Shown here: in pieces, positions 1-7,912 of the stretch | Numbering within the stretch: the first letter of the stretch is position 1 | How the letters are laid out: each line of letters starts with the position of its first letter | From: JBGTLW01 sp041743835 | GTDB lineage: Bacteria; Planctomycetota; Phycisphaerae; Phycisphaerales; Phycisphaeraceae | Assembly: GCA_041743835.1 (NCBI GenBank) | Contig: JBGTLW010000174.1 | Location: 1-18,556, forward strand | Direction of reading: 5' to 3' | DNA: 18,556 nucleotides | Position numbers and translations under genes: made by a program | Notes under the pieces: generated by a model | Database searches by the model: none | What the model saw: the letters and a program-made list of their open reading frames with translations, nothing else | What the model was told of the DNA's origin: nothing

Positions 1-1190
1 TGCTCTGCGGACTTTGCGGCGCTCTCTGCTTGCGCCGCTTGTGGTGAGCCCTGCGGTGCGGACTCGGCGGAACGCGCGGCGGATTCTGCTGCGGCTTGGG
101 CTGCCTGCGCTGATTGCTGGGCCGCGTCGGCTGCTTGCTCAGCGGCCGTGCGCTCTTGTCCGGGCTCTGCTGCATGGCTGGTGGTTGCGTCTTGGCGTTC
201 ATTGAGCAAAGCCGCAACTTGCTCACTCAACGCTTGCTGTTGCCGCAGCAGGTTTTCATTGCGTTGGGCGAACTGCTGCTCATCGCTTTGCTCGGTTGTT
301 TGCCGGAGCTGGGCTTGCTGCTGTCGCATCGCCTCGAGTTCTTCGCGCCTCTGCCGCATCTGATCCAAGGGGCTGGGTGTCGCGGCCTGTGGTGCCTGCG
401 CTTCAAGCCGATCTGCCGCGTCGGTCATGGCATCCAGCGCCCTCTGCTGCTTCTCGATGGCCGAGAACGGATCGTTCTCGCGGATCGCATCGGCGGATTG
501 TTCGAGGGTTTGAGCGACTTGCTGTTGCTTGAGCCATTCGCCCACCGCCAGCGCGGCTTGCTGCTGTTGGGAGGTGGTTTGGCTTGCGTGCTCCCCAAGC
601 CGCTGCTGGAACTTCACAACGGCCTGCGCGATCTCCTGTTGACGCTGCGCGATTTCATTGCGCTGTTCCGCGGCTGCGGTCGGGTCGCTGACCGATAGCC
701 GTGCCCAATCCTGCGTCTGCTGGTGCAGCGTCCGTTCCTGGCGGATCAGGTCTCGCAATTCAGTGCCCAGCGCGTCGGACCGCACTTGGACGCCGGATTC
801 ATCGATGAGCTTATCCAGCGCTGCGACGACCGAACCCAGCTCGCTGCCAGCCGCTTCGAGACTGGGCTTAAGCGATTCGAGCTGGCGTCGCGCCTCTTGC
901 AGGTGTTCTGTAGCGCGCGGGACGTGTTCGTCGCGCACTTTGCGTAGGGTCGCGGCAAAAAGCTCGACCTGCTGGGCGTTGCCGCGATCCAGCAGGCCGT
1001 TGATGCGTAGCTGGGCTGTGATGTCATCCAGTTGCTGGATGATGTCGCCAGCCTGTTGCCGGACCGCGTGCTGCCGCTGCGCTTCCTGCATCGCGCGGTC
1101 CGCCAGTTCGAGCAGTTTGCGGTCTGGCGTCTCCGCGGCCGCGGACAGCACAAGCATTAGGATGGCCACACTGCCGATCAATCGTTTCAT
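1..1190 (-). CDS. Exported Gln/Ala-rich coiled-coil protein, C-terminus cut by window edge
   Basis: The frame opens at an ATG (1190-1188) and stays open to base 1, giving 396 codons with no stop, so the C-terminus lies outside the window. The start overlaps the stop of the upstream DUF4175-like gene as ATGA, which suggests translational coupling. Residues 1-20 (MKRLIGSVAILMLVLSAAAE) look like a signal peptide. The rest is almost wholly helical, with many Gln, Ala, Glu and Arg, glutamine clusters, and an Ala/Ser/Glu-rich tail like a long periplasmic coiled coil. I recognise no catalytic motif. Many planctomycete DUF4175-like proteins have a Gln-rich helical C-terminal half, so this may be the detached second half of that architecture (inference). 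It is the last visible member of the MoxR operon and may be a structural or tethering component. The reading frame is convincing; the function is unknown. Confidence 0.85.
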   Translation of the reverse strand, partial: MKRLIGSVAILMLVLSAAAETPDRKLLELADRAMQEAQRQHAVRQQAGDIIQQLDDITAQLRINGLLDRGNAQQVELFAATLRKVRDEHVPRATEHLQEARRQLESLKPSLEAAGSELGSVVAALDKLIDESGVQVRSDALGTELRDLIRQERTLHQQTQDWARLSVSDPTAAAEQRNEIAQRQQEIAQAVVKFQQRLGEHASQTTSQQQQAALAVGEWLKQQQVAQTLEQSADAIRENDPFSAIEKQQRALDAMTDAADRLEAQAPQAATPSPLDQMRQRREELEAMRQQQAQLRQTTEQSDEQQFAQRNENLLRQQQALSEQVAALLNERQDATTSHAAEPGQERTAAEQAADAAQQSAQAAQAAAESAARSAESAPQGSPQAAQAESAAKSAE

Positions 1191-2902
1191 GGTTGACTCT
1201 CCGTATCGCTTGGCGAGGCCGGATCGGGTGCCTCACGATGTAGCTGCTGCACCTGCTCCAACGACTCACCGCTCTGGTCGCGCACCTGTGTCACTTGTTC
1301 CAGGGCTTCCACCTGTCGGTCCGCGAGAAACCTCAAGAACTCTTCGTCACTGAGGATAAGAACCGAATGCCAGGGCTCGCTTCGTGTGCGCAGGCGTCCG
1401 CCTCGCTGGTCGCGGTTGTCAGCGACCTCGATTGTGAACTCGATCGATTGCTGGGGCGAGAGCCCTTCCACGGTTTCGCTCAGGTCCCAGAGGTACTCAT
1501 GCCGATTCACCGACCGGCCGCTGATCTTGCCGACAGACACGCGGTGCTCGGTTGGGTCGTCCCGCAGGCGGTACACGATCCACGCTTCGGTGAGCCCGAA
1601 ATCATCCGAGGCGCGGAACGCGATAGGCAGTTTCAGCCGCGGCGTTGCGATCAGGGATCGCTCGGACGGCTGCAACAGGTGGATCGAAGGCGGGGCGTCG
1701 GGCACCGATTCAAGGCGATAACGCACGGGATCGTCAAACACCATCGGCTCGTCCAGGCCCGGCACATCCACCGTCCATCGCAAGCGGTAAACAAGCGTTT
1801 GCAGGGGCGACGAGGCTTGGACGGCCAAACCCTGGTCGTGCAACTCGAAAGGCGAGGCCCGGACAACCCCTTCATCCTCATCGAGCTGGACCCATTCCGC
1901 AGCGGCGACGGGGCGATCCAACTCCAGGTGCCATCGCACCGTGGACCCAACCGGGCCACGCACATTGAGCTGGTCCTGCTGCACTTGGCCGACGGCGGTG
2001 TAGCTGGGATAGTCCACCGTCACCACCGCGCTTCGGACACGCGGCGACGTGACGACGTTCACCCCGCCCTGCGCGGACACGCCGTCCCCGCCACGAAACC
2101 GGAAGATGAGGTCGCCGTCGAGCGGCGCCAGTCTGTGCGTCAGTCGGCCGTGCTCATCCACCTCCAGCCGAAGCGTTTCCCAGTGTCGCGCTTCGGCCTC
2201 GCGGATTTCGATGGATGCGGTTGCTGGCGTCACACCCTCGACGGCCGCACTGAGGAGGACAGACCCGCCGCGCGGCGCCCAGTATTGGTTTTGTTGAAGG
2301 ACCAGTTGTGTGCGTGTGGGGTAGGCGCGGTCGCCGAAGGGGTTGAGCATCCGGGCCACAAAAGCGGCGGCGGTCTGGGGCCAGATCAGGGCGGCGAGGA
2401 CGATCATCAGCCATGCGATGGCCAAGTATGCCGCCGGCCGGCGCAGATCGCGGAAGCTGACAAGCCGTGCTGTCGCCAGGCCTTGCGCTTGTGCCGTTGC
2501 GTTCGCCCGCGCCGCCGCGATGAGTGTCGCGGAGCCGTCCGCTCGATCGGACAGTTGCAGGTAGGCGATCAGGGCGCTGTCCAGGTGGTCGTAGTGGCTT
2601 TCGACCTGCAACGCCAGCCGTCGCGGGTCGTATGCGTGCAAGCCAGACCACCACCAGCGATAGAGCATCCACCCGGCCGTGGCGACGCAGCCGACCAGCA
2701 ACAGGACCCGCGTCTCGGCTGGCAGTCGGATCAGGAGGTCGAGCGTCAGAGCCACGACCGCCAGGAAAGCCACGGTCAGGCCCAGCATCACCCCCCCCCG
2801 CAGGTGGGCGTGCAGCCGTTGTCGCCGCCACAGGCTGCGCAGCATCGCGGTGACACGATCGGTGCCTTTGTGGGGGGTCGGGATGACATCCATTGCGGTC
2901 AT
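1187..2902 (-). CDS. DUF4175-like membrane protein with three N-terminal helices
   Basis: This is a 571-residue protein. Hydrophobic segments lie at about residues 37-58, 66-83 and 156-180. Between the second and third is a soluble stretch with a YDHLDSALIAYLQL-type helix. From about 180 to 525 it is beta-rich and probably periplasmic, including the RASDDFGL motif (about 440) common in large planctomycete DUF4175-like proteins. The last about 45 residues are acidic and Gln-rich. Family assignment is from memory of the architecture, not a search. The start at 2902 has no clear Shine-Dalgarno sequence; a second ATG three codons on (2893) is equally possible. It lies 19 nt after the VWA/amidotransferase-like gene and overlaps the next gene by 4 nt. 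Codons 35-38 contain an uninterrupted run of nine G, just before the first membrane helix. It is probably an inner-membrane part of the complex encoded by this operon. Confidence 0.85.
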   Translation of the reverse strand: MTAMDVIPTPHKGTDRVTAMLRSLWRRQRLHAHLRGGVMLGLTVAFLAVVALTLDLLIRLPAETRVLLLVGCVATAGWMLYRWWWSGLHAYDPRRLALQVESHYDHLDSALIAYLQLSDRADGSATLIAAARANATAQAQGLATARLVSFRDLRRPAAYLAIAWLMIVLAALIWPQTAAAFVARMLNPFGDRAYPTRTQLVLQQNQYWAPRGGSVLLSAAVEGVTPATASIEIREAEARHWETLRLEVDEHGRLTHRLAPLDGDLIFRFRGGDGVSAQGGVNVVTSPRVRSAVVTVDYPSYTAVGQVQQDQLNVRGPVGSTVRWHLELDRPVAAAEWVQLDEDEGVVRASPFELHDQGLAVQASSPLQTLVYRLRWTVDVPGLDEPMVFDDPVRYRLESVPDAPPSIHLLQPSERSLIATPRLKLPIAFRASDDFGLTEAWIVYRLRDDPTEHRVSVGKISGRSVNRHEYLWDLSETVEGLSPQQSIEFTIEVADNRDQRGGRLRTRSEPWHSVLILSDEEFLRFLADRQVEALEQVTQVRDQSGESLEQVQQLHREAPDPASPSDTESQP

Positions 2903-2921
2903 GGGTTAAGTCGTATCGAGT

Positions 2922-5621
2922 TCACAACTGCTGCATCTTTCTGCGAACGAACCACTCGAAACCCAGCAGCGTGCCCAGCAGTATGAGCAGCCACGGGCGG
3001 TTCCACAGGTCACGCTCGCGCTCGGTTAGAACGGTTTGCGGCGGTGACTTCAGGAGCTCGGGCAGGGACGCCAATTCGGCCACGGGTGTGTAGCGGCCGC
3101 CGCTGCGCCGGGCCACTTCCCGCAGCAGACCTTCGTGCATGTTTGGTGCGATCATCTCCAGCGACGACTCGGTGACCTGGATTGTTGCTGTGGTCGCGTG
3201 TTCGGCCTGCGAGGGGTCACTGAGCCGGTACTCCCCGGCTTCAGCAAGAAACGACGCTTCAAAGTAACCCGGCGATCCGGGCTGTGACTTGAGTGTCAAA
3301 GTCCGCCGCCCCTGCTGCGGTTGGCGTTGCTCCAACTCGATCAGGTACTCTTCCGCGTGGAGCGGTTCGTAGCTCTCGCCCAGCACATGAGCGCTGACCC
3401 GCACGCGTTGGCCGGCTCGATACTCGGTCGCGTCCGTGCTGATCTGCACGCGTTTGGCGTCTCCCATGATGCGGGCGAGCGTGAGGAATTGGATGGCCTG
3501 GCCCCAGAACCGCGCGTGGTGTTCATCGCCGTGACGGAAGCGCAGCCGCCAGACGCTGTCGCTGGCGACCAGCATCGCGCGGCCCGAACCGTAGCGATGC
3601 CAACTCACCAGCGGGTACGGGTCGTCTTCGGTGCCAAGGCGTGAGTCGGCCAGCGTCGCCAAAGCCGTGCCCCCGGGCTTGAGGCCTTGCAGGTTCGGCA
3701 GCCGCACCATCGGACGGATGCGCTGCCAGACCTGACTGTTGGTGTCATCGTCGGGCGCCAGCCGCGTCAATGCGCTGCGTCGCCCGGCCGCGGTGATGTG
3801 CCAATAAGCCTCATCCTCGACGGCCACAAACCCACCGCCACCCAACCGGGCCGGCAGCACCGCTTCCAGCGGCGTCTCTGCGTAGCTATGCGGCGCGTGC
3901 TGCTGGCCAGCGATCATCACCAATGATCCGCCACGCTCGCGCACCAGAGTCGCCAGCATCTCCAGCTGCTCTTGACGGAAATAGCTCGCGGGCACGTCGC
4001 CGAGGATGACCAGATCGTATTCGAATAGCGCCCGCGGATCGCTGGGTAGTGCCGACAAGTGGATATCGGAGGACGCGGCCAACTCGCGGTCGCCCTCGGT
4101 CATGAGCAGATGCAGGTTCAAGCGATGGTCACGCAGCAGTATCTGTCGCAGATAACGGAACTCCCATCGCGGCGAACCCTCGACGTAGAGCACCTGGATC
4201 TTCTCATCCGTGACCTTGAGCATCTGTTGACGCTGGTTGTTCGCGTGGCTGACTTCGCCGTCCAGTTGTGTGACGGTGACCTCGAGACGGCCGGCCTCGA
4301 TCGTTTGCCGCGCCTCGAATGGCAGCTCGACCCACTGCATGCCGTCGCGTAGGGTGGCGTCCTCCTGTGCAACGACCTGGTTATCCAGCCGCGCGGTCAG
4401 GCTGACGCGGCGCTCGGCGAAGCCGGCCGAGCTCAACTGCACTTGCAGGGGAACACGGTCACGCACAAACGCCACCGGCGGCGCGACCAACTGCACCACC
4501 GCCACATCGGGAGGGGCAGGCAGGCCCAGCCCAACCGGGAACACGCGCACACCCCGCATGCCTAATTGATCGGCCAAGACCAGCGGGTCCAGTCCTTGGT
4601 TGGACCCGCCGTCGGTCAAGAGCACCACGCCCGCGATCGCGCGCCCGGCATGTTGAGCCACGGCTTCCTCCAAGGCGGTGCCCAGTTGCGTGGTCTGATC
4701 GATCGCTTCTGCCGCCAGCAAGGATTGCCGGGGGGCCAACTCTTCGCCGCTGGTGGGATCGAGTCGGTCGCCGAAGCGGAAGTACCTGACTTCGTGCTGT
4801 TCCTCCAGCCGGGTGAACATGTCCGATTGGCGTTGCCGCAGCAGCGCATGCGCCAGTGCCAGGCGCGACGGCATGGGCGTTGATTCAAGCACCGTCGCGC
4901 TGTCCAGCTCCGCTTCCCCCACGCCAGTCAACGCCGCATCCGCCTCCCCCAGCCAGATCGCAAAGCGCTCGTGTACTTCCGCCCAGTCCTTGGGAGTAAG
5001 CTCGGCCTGCACAGCCAGGCGCTCGATGCTCTGCGTCAATGACTTGTTCTGCGTCTCCCATTGCCGCAGCGGTTCGTGCAACTTGTCAGCAAGACCCACC
5101 TCGCGGCTCAGTGCGGCGAGGGCCTCGGACCAGCGCCGATGGGAGGACTCCAGGTCGGCCCATTGCTGCCGAGTCGCGGCACGCGTCGCGTCGTCCGCTG
5201 TGCGCCAGAGCCGTCCCAAGCCAACCTGTAGATGCTCAGTGTCCGTCGGTTCTTCACGCAACGCCAGCGACACTTCGGCGCGATCACGCTGTTGCTCCCG
5301 CTGGTCGGACATCGCCATGGACTCGGACACATCCAAAAGTACGAGCACATAGCGGAGCACGGGTGTGCTTGCCTGCGCGATCCATACAGGTTGAAAGAGC
5401 ATTGCCAGGATGATGATGAGTACCAACGCGCGCGTGCAGGTCAGGACCCATCGCCATCGCTTCTCAAGCGATACGCCGCGATAAAACAGCAACGCGCAGA
5501 CGACGGCCGCCGCTGCCAGCACCGGCAACAGCCACGATGCGGACACCTCGCGAAAGCCCACGCCGCCTGTTTGGGCCAGGGCGGTGCAGTGCCAAGTCGT
5601 GATGTGCCAGAGGCCGGGCAT
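2922..5621 (-). CDS. Large VWA-domain membrane protein with amidotransferase-like fold
   Basis: This is an 899-residue protein if translation starts at the ATG at 5621, which has an AGGAA sequence 5 nt upstream. An upstream in-frame ATG at 5687 would add 22 residues but overlap the previous gene by 58 nt. Membrane helices are predicted at about 30-47, 60-80 and 875-892. A VWA domain begins after the second helix with the MIDAS motif DVSES (97-101) and resumes at TQLGTALEEA (about 311-320) and LLTDGGSN (334-341). The roughly 150 residues between are charged and helical. A beta-rich part follows, then a class I glutamine amidotransferase-like segment: VLYVEGSPRWE (477-487), VILGDVP (538) and GGSLVMIAG (564-572). 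The expected nucleophilic Cys is not visible at the elbow (AGQQHA), so this part is probably non-catalytic. It is likely a MoxR client or partner with a large periplasmic portion. Confidence 0.88.
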   Translation of the reverse strand: MPGLWHITTWHCTALAQTGGVGFREVSASWLLPVLAAAAVVCALLFYRGVSLEKRWRWVLTCTRALVLIIILAMLFQPVWIAQASTPVLRYVLVLLDVSESMAMSDQREQQRDRAEVSLALREEPTDTEHLQVGLGRLWRTADDATRAATRQQWADLESSHRRWSEALAALSREVGLADKLHEPLRQWETQNKSLTQSIERLAVQAELTPKDWAEVHERFAIWLGEADAALTGVGEAELDSATVLESTPMPSRLALAHALLRQRQSDMFTRLEEQHEVRYFRFGDRLDPTSGEELAPRQSLLAAEAIDQTTQLGTALEEAVAQHAGRAIAGVVLLTDGGSNQGLDPLVLADQLGMRGVRVFPVGLGLPAPPDVAVVQLVAPPVAFVRDRVPLQVQLSSAGFAERRVSLTARLDNQVVAQEDATLRDGMQWVELPFEARQTIEAGRLEVTVTQLDGEVSHANNQRQQMLKVTDEKIQVLYVEGSPRWEFRYLRQILLRDHRLNLHLLMTEGDRELAASSDIHLSALPSDPRALFEYDLVILGDVPASYFRQEQLEMLATLVRERGGSLVMIAGQQHAPHSYAETPLEAVLPARLGGGGFVAVEDEAYWHITAAGRRSALTRLAPDDDTNSQVWQRIRPMVRLPNLQGLKPGGTALATLADSRLGTEDDPYPLVSWHRYGSGRAMLVASDSVWRLRFRHGDEHHARFWGQAIQFLTLARIMGDAKRVQISTDATEYRAGQRVRVSAHVLGESYEPLHAEEYLIELEQRQPQQGRRTLTLKSQPGSPGYFEASFLAEAGEYRLSDPSQAEHATTATIQVTESSLEMIAPNMHEGLLREVARRSGGRYTPVAELASLPELLKSPPQTVLTERERDLWNRPWLLILLGTLLGFEWFVRRKMQQL

Positions 5622-5626
5622 TGCGT

Positions 5627-5631
5627 TTCCT
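5627..5631 (-). promoter_or_regulatory. Shine-Dalgarno that favours the 5621 start
   Basis: Read on the minus strand, the upstream stop codon and this site are fused (TAGGAAACGCAATG). AGGAA sits 5 nt before the ATG at 5621. No such sequence precedes the longer start at 5687, and only the 5621 start avoids a 58-nt overlap with the upstream gene. Confidence 0.5.
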
Positions 5632-7885
5632 ATGCGGCCGAGGCCGGTGTGGTCTGTCGTCCACCGCGCCAACGTGTCGCGGTCCACGGTCGGGTGGAAG
5701 CCGTCTCATCACTGTCTGTGGCAACCATGCGTTGTGTGAATCGGCGTGCCAGCGTCGCCTCCAGCAGGAGCACCGCCAGCGCCAGCACAAGCAGCAGCCA
5801 CCACAGTTCGCTGCCCACACGTGTCCGCAGGATCGCCGCAGCCAAGTCGTCGCCGGGGCCCACGAGCCTGTCCCGCAGCATCGGCATGACCTCGGCCAGC
5901 GCGGCCATGTCCATCGATCGCACCGCTGATTCACCGGTATCCACATTCACCGCCGCGACCGCCAGCAACGGACTGTTTGGGTCGGCGTCAGTGGGCTGCA
6001 CCTCGGCCAGCTCGTAGAAGCCCGCCCACATCGGAGCGGGCATCTCGGCAACCACCTGACCGTCGATGGCCTGCGGTGTCAGCACCACCTGCTGCTCGCC
6101 TGGGCCCTCGAAGCGGACCTGCTCGTCATCGTAGCGCGAGTCAAGCACCACCATCAGCGGTTGAGCGACGGTGGCCTTGGGCATCACGGGCTGTGTCATC
6201 ACGCTGACGATCTGCTGCCACAAGATCGGCCAGAGCGGGTGAATCACCAAGTCGCCCCCCAGACGATCGGCGGAAGCGGTCAGCAGCACGACGCGGCCCA
6301 AGCCAAGGTTACGCACGATCAGCAGCGGCGACTCGTGCTCATCGTCAAGACGCAACAACACTTGAGCCGACTCCAAAGGTTCCGCCTTCACGTGCCGCTT
6401 CACTCTCGCCTCGTCCATCAGGTCTTGCGATAGCGATGCCAGCGGGCGTACCAGATCGTGCGCGGCTGCGGCGACGCGTATTCGGATGCCTTCTTCGTCG
6501 GGGTCGCCGGCGGGCTTGGGTTCAGGCCGCTCGCCGAGGCGTGCCGGCGACAGGGGTGTCGCTTCGGAGGTCATCCGTGCGTTGAAAAGCAACGACTCAA
6601 CCTGTGGGCCGGCAATCAGCACCAGCCCGCCACCGTCGGTGACGAAGCTGCGCAATGCCTTGACCTGCGACTCGGTGAGGTCCGGCACATCAGCGAGCAC
6701 CATGACGTCCACGTCCTCCAACAAATCCCAGCCCCGGCTTTGCCAGTCCACGAGGTTCACGCGCAATGTGGTGCCCGGCGTCATGTCATCGCGTGGCTGC
6801 AAGGCGCGAAGGACGTAGCCGCCGGCATCATCGAACCATCGCGGCGCTGAACGGCCAGATACCACCTGCACATTCACCCGGTCTCTCACATTGAAGGCCG
6901 CATAGCAGACATCGTCTGCGGTGAGGTCGTCGCTTTCCAGAACGGCTGACAAGCGGTGTATGCCCGCTTCGCGCAGCGGCACCAGGAACGACACGTCGCG
7001 GCTCTGGCCGGGGGGCAATTCGTCGATCATCGCGGCGCTGATCGGTGTCTGGTCGTGGTGTAGCTGCACGTGGACGCCGAAGCGAGGCTGCGTGCCGGTG
7101 TTATGCACCGTCGCGGAGAACCGCGCTGTGGCGCCGACGCGCAAAGCGCCCGCGGCAAAGCTCAGGGAGTCCACCGACAGATTCTCGTGTCGATCGTCGG
7201 CAACCCCGATCAGCATCACGCCGTAACGCTGGCTCACATCAGCCAGTTGCGATCGCACGGAATCGGAAATCGTGGAGAAGTGGCGGGCCTGCGTGTCGGT
7301 CACCAGGTAAAGCTCGCGCGTGCCGGCTTCGAGTTCCTCCAGTTCGCTGGTGAGTGCTTCGACCGCGAGGTCCAGATTCAGGGCCTCGGCCGATGGCTTG
7401 AGCTGGTCCAGAATCGCGCTAACAGCCAGCGGGTCGTAGCGGCCCTGGTGCAGCACGCGTGGCTGCTGGCCCAGCAGCACCAGCGTCAGCGGTGAGCCCA
7501 CATCAAGGGTGTCCAGGACCTGGCGCACGCGTGTGACGCCTTGATCGAAACGGCTCTCGATGCCCGGCCGGTGCCCCATGCTCATCGATCCATCCAGGCC
7601 GATCACCGCCGCGACCTGCGTGCGCCCAGCGATTTGAGCGGCTCCGCCGGTGAGGGTGGGGCGGGCCATGGCCAGCGCCAGCAACGCGAACGCCAAGCAC
7701 CGCAGGATCAGCAGGATCAGGTCTTCGAGTCTGACCTGCCTTGAGCGGGAAATCATCGCCCGCCGCAGCAATGACATCGCACCCCACTCCAGCCGCCGCG
7801 GGCGAAAGCGGTTGATCAGGTGGATGACGATCGGCACCGATACGCCCAGCAGACCCAGCAACATCAGGGGGTTAAGAAACAACAT
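5630..7885 (-). CDS. BatA-N / VWA-domain membrane protein with amidotransferase-like segment
   Basis: This is a 751-residue protein. I chose the ATG at 7885 over the TTG at 7912 because BatA N-terminal domains begin right at MLFLNPLMLLGLLG. Residues 1-76 are an aerotolerance-regulator (BatA) N-terminal domain with helices at about 5-23 and 56-74 flanking the RLEWGAMSLLRR linker. A VWA domain follows with the MIDAS motif DGSMS (98-102) and a later LYLVTD strand (192-197). Residues 230-340 look like a beta-sandwich. An amidotransferase-like segment lies around VDVMVLADVPD and GGGLVLIAG (392-426), without an obvious catalytic Cys. A C-terminal helix at about 694-711 is followed by a short basic tail. 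BatA/VWA proteins are classic partners of MoxR ATPases. The next gene starts 8 nt after this stop, so the two VWA proteins are probably made together. Confidence 0.9.
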   Translation of the reverse strand: MLFLNPLMLLGLLGVSVPIVIHLINRFRPRRLEWGAMSLLRRAMISRSRQVRLEDLILLILRCLAFALLALAMARPTLTGGAAQIAGRTQVAAVIGLDGSMSMGHRPGIESRFDQGVTRVRQVLDTLDVGSPLTLVLLGQQPRVLHQGRYDPLAVSAILDQLKPSAEALNLDLAVEALTSELEELEAGTRELYLVTDTQARHFSTISDSVRSQLADVSQRYGVMLIGVADDRHENLSVDSLSFAAGALRVGATARFSATVHNTGTQPRFGVHVQLHHDQTPISAAMIDELPPGQSRDVSFLVPLREAGIHRLSAVLESDDLTADDVCYAAFNVRDRVNVQVVSGRSAPRWFDDAGGYVLRALQPRDDMTPGTTLRVNLVDWQSRGWDLLEDVDVMVLADVPDLTESQVKALRSFVTDGGGLVLIAGPQVESLLFNARMTSEATPLSPARLGERPEPKPAGDPDEEGIRIRVAAAAHDLVRPLASLSQDLMDEARVKRHVKAEPLESAQVLLRLDDEHESPLLIVRNLGLGRVVLLTASADRLGGDLVIHPLWPILWQQIVSVMTQPVMPKATVAQPLMVVLDSRYDDEQVRFEGPGEQQVVLTPQAIDGQVVAEMPAPMWAGFYELAEVQPTDADPNSPLLAVAAVNVDTGESAVRSMDMAALAEVMPMLRDRLVGPGDDLAAAILRTRVGSELWWLLLVLALAVLLLEATLARRFTQRMVATDSDETASTRPWTATRWRGGRQTTPASAA

Positions 7886-7912
7886 CGGGTCGGCCCGCTG
7901 TGCCAAGCACAA

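Noticed and set aside
114..698. Plus-strand open frame rich in Leu
   Set aside because: It is the antisense image of the Gln-rich coiled coil (CAG read as CTG). The minus-strand frame has a signal peptide and coupling to the upstream gene.
1295..2986. Long plus-strand open frame (563 codons)
   Set aside because: It lies antisense across the DUF4175-like gene, which has membrane helices and a recognisable motif. Its own translation is rich in His, Arg, Gln and Pro with no fold, typical of a GC-rich shadow.
5232..6017. Plus-strand open frame spanning the junction of the two VWA genes
   Set aside because: It is antisense to two well-supported proteins, with Ser/Ala/Arg low-complexity translation.
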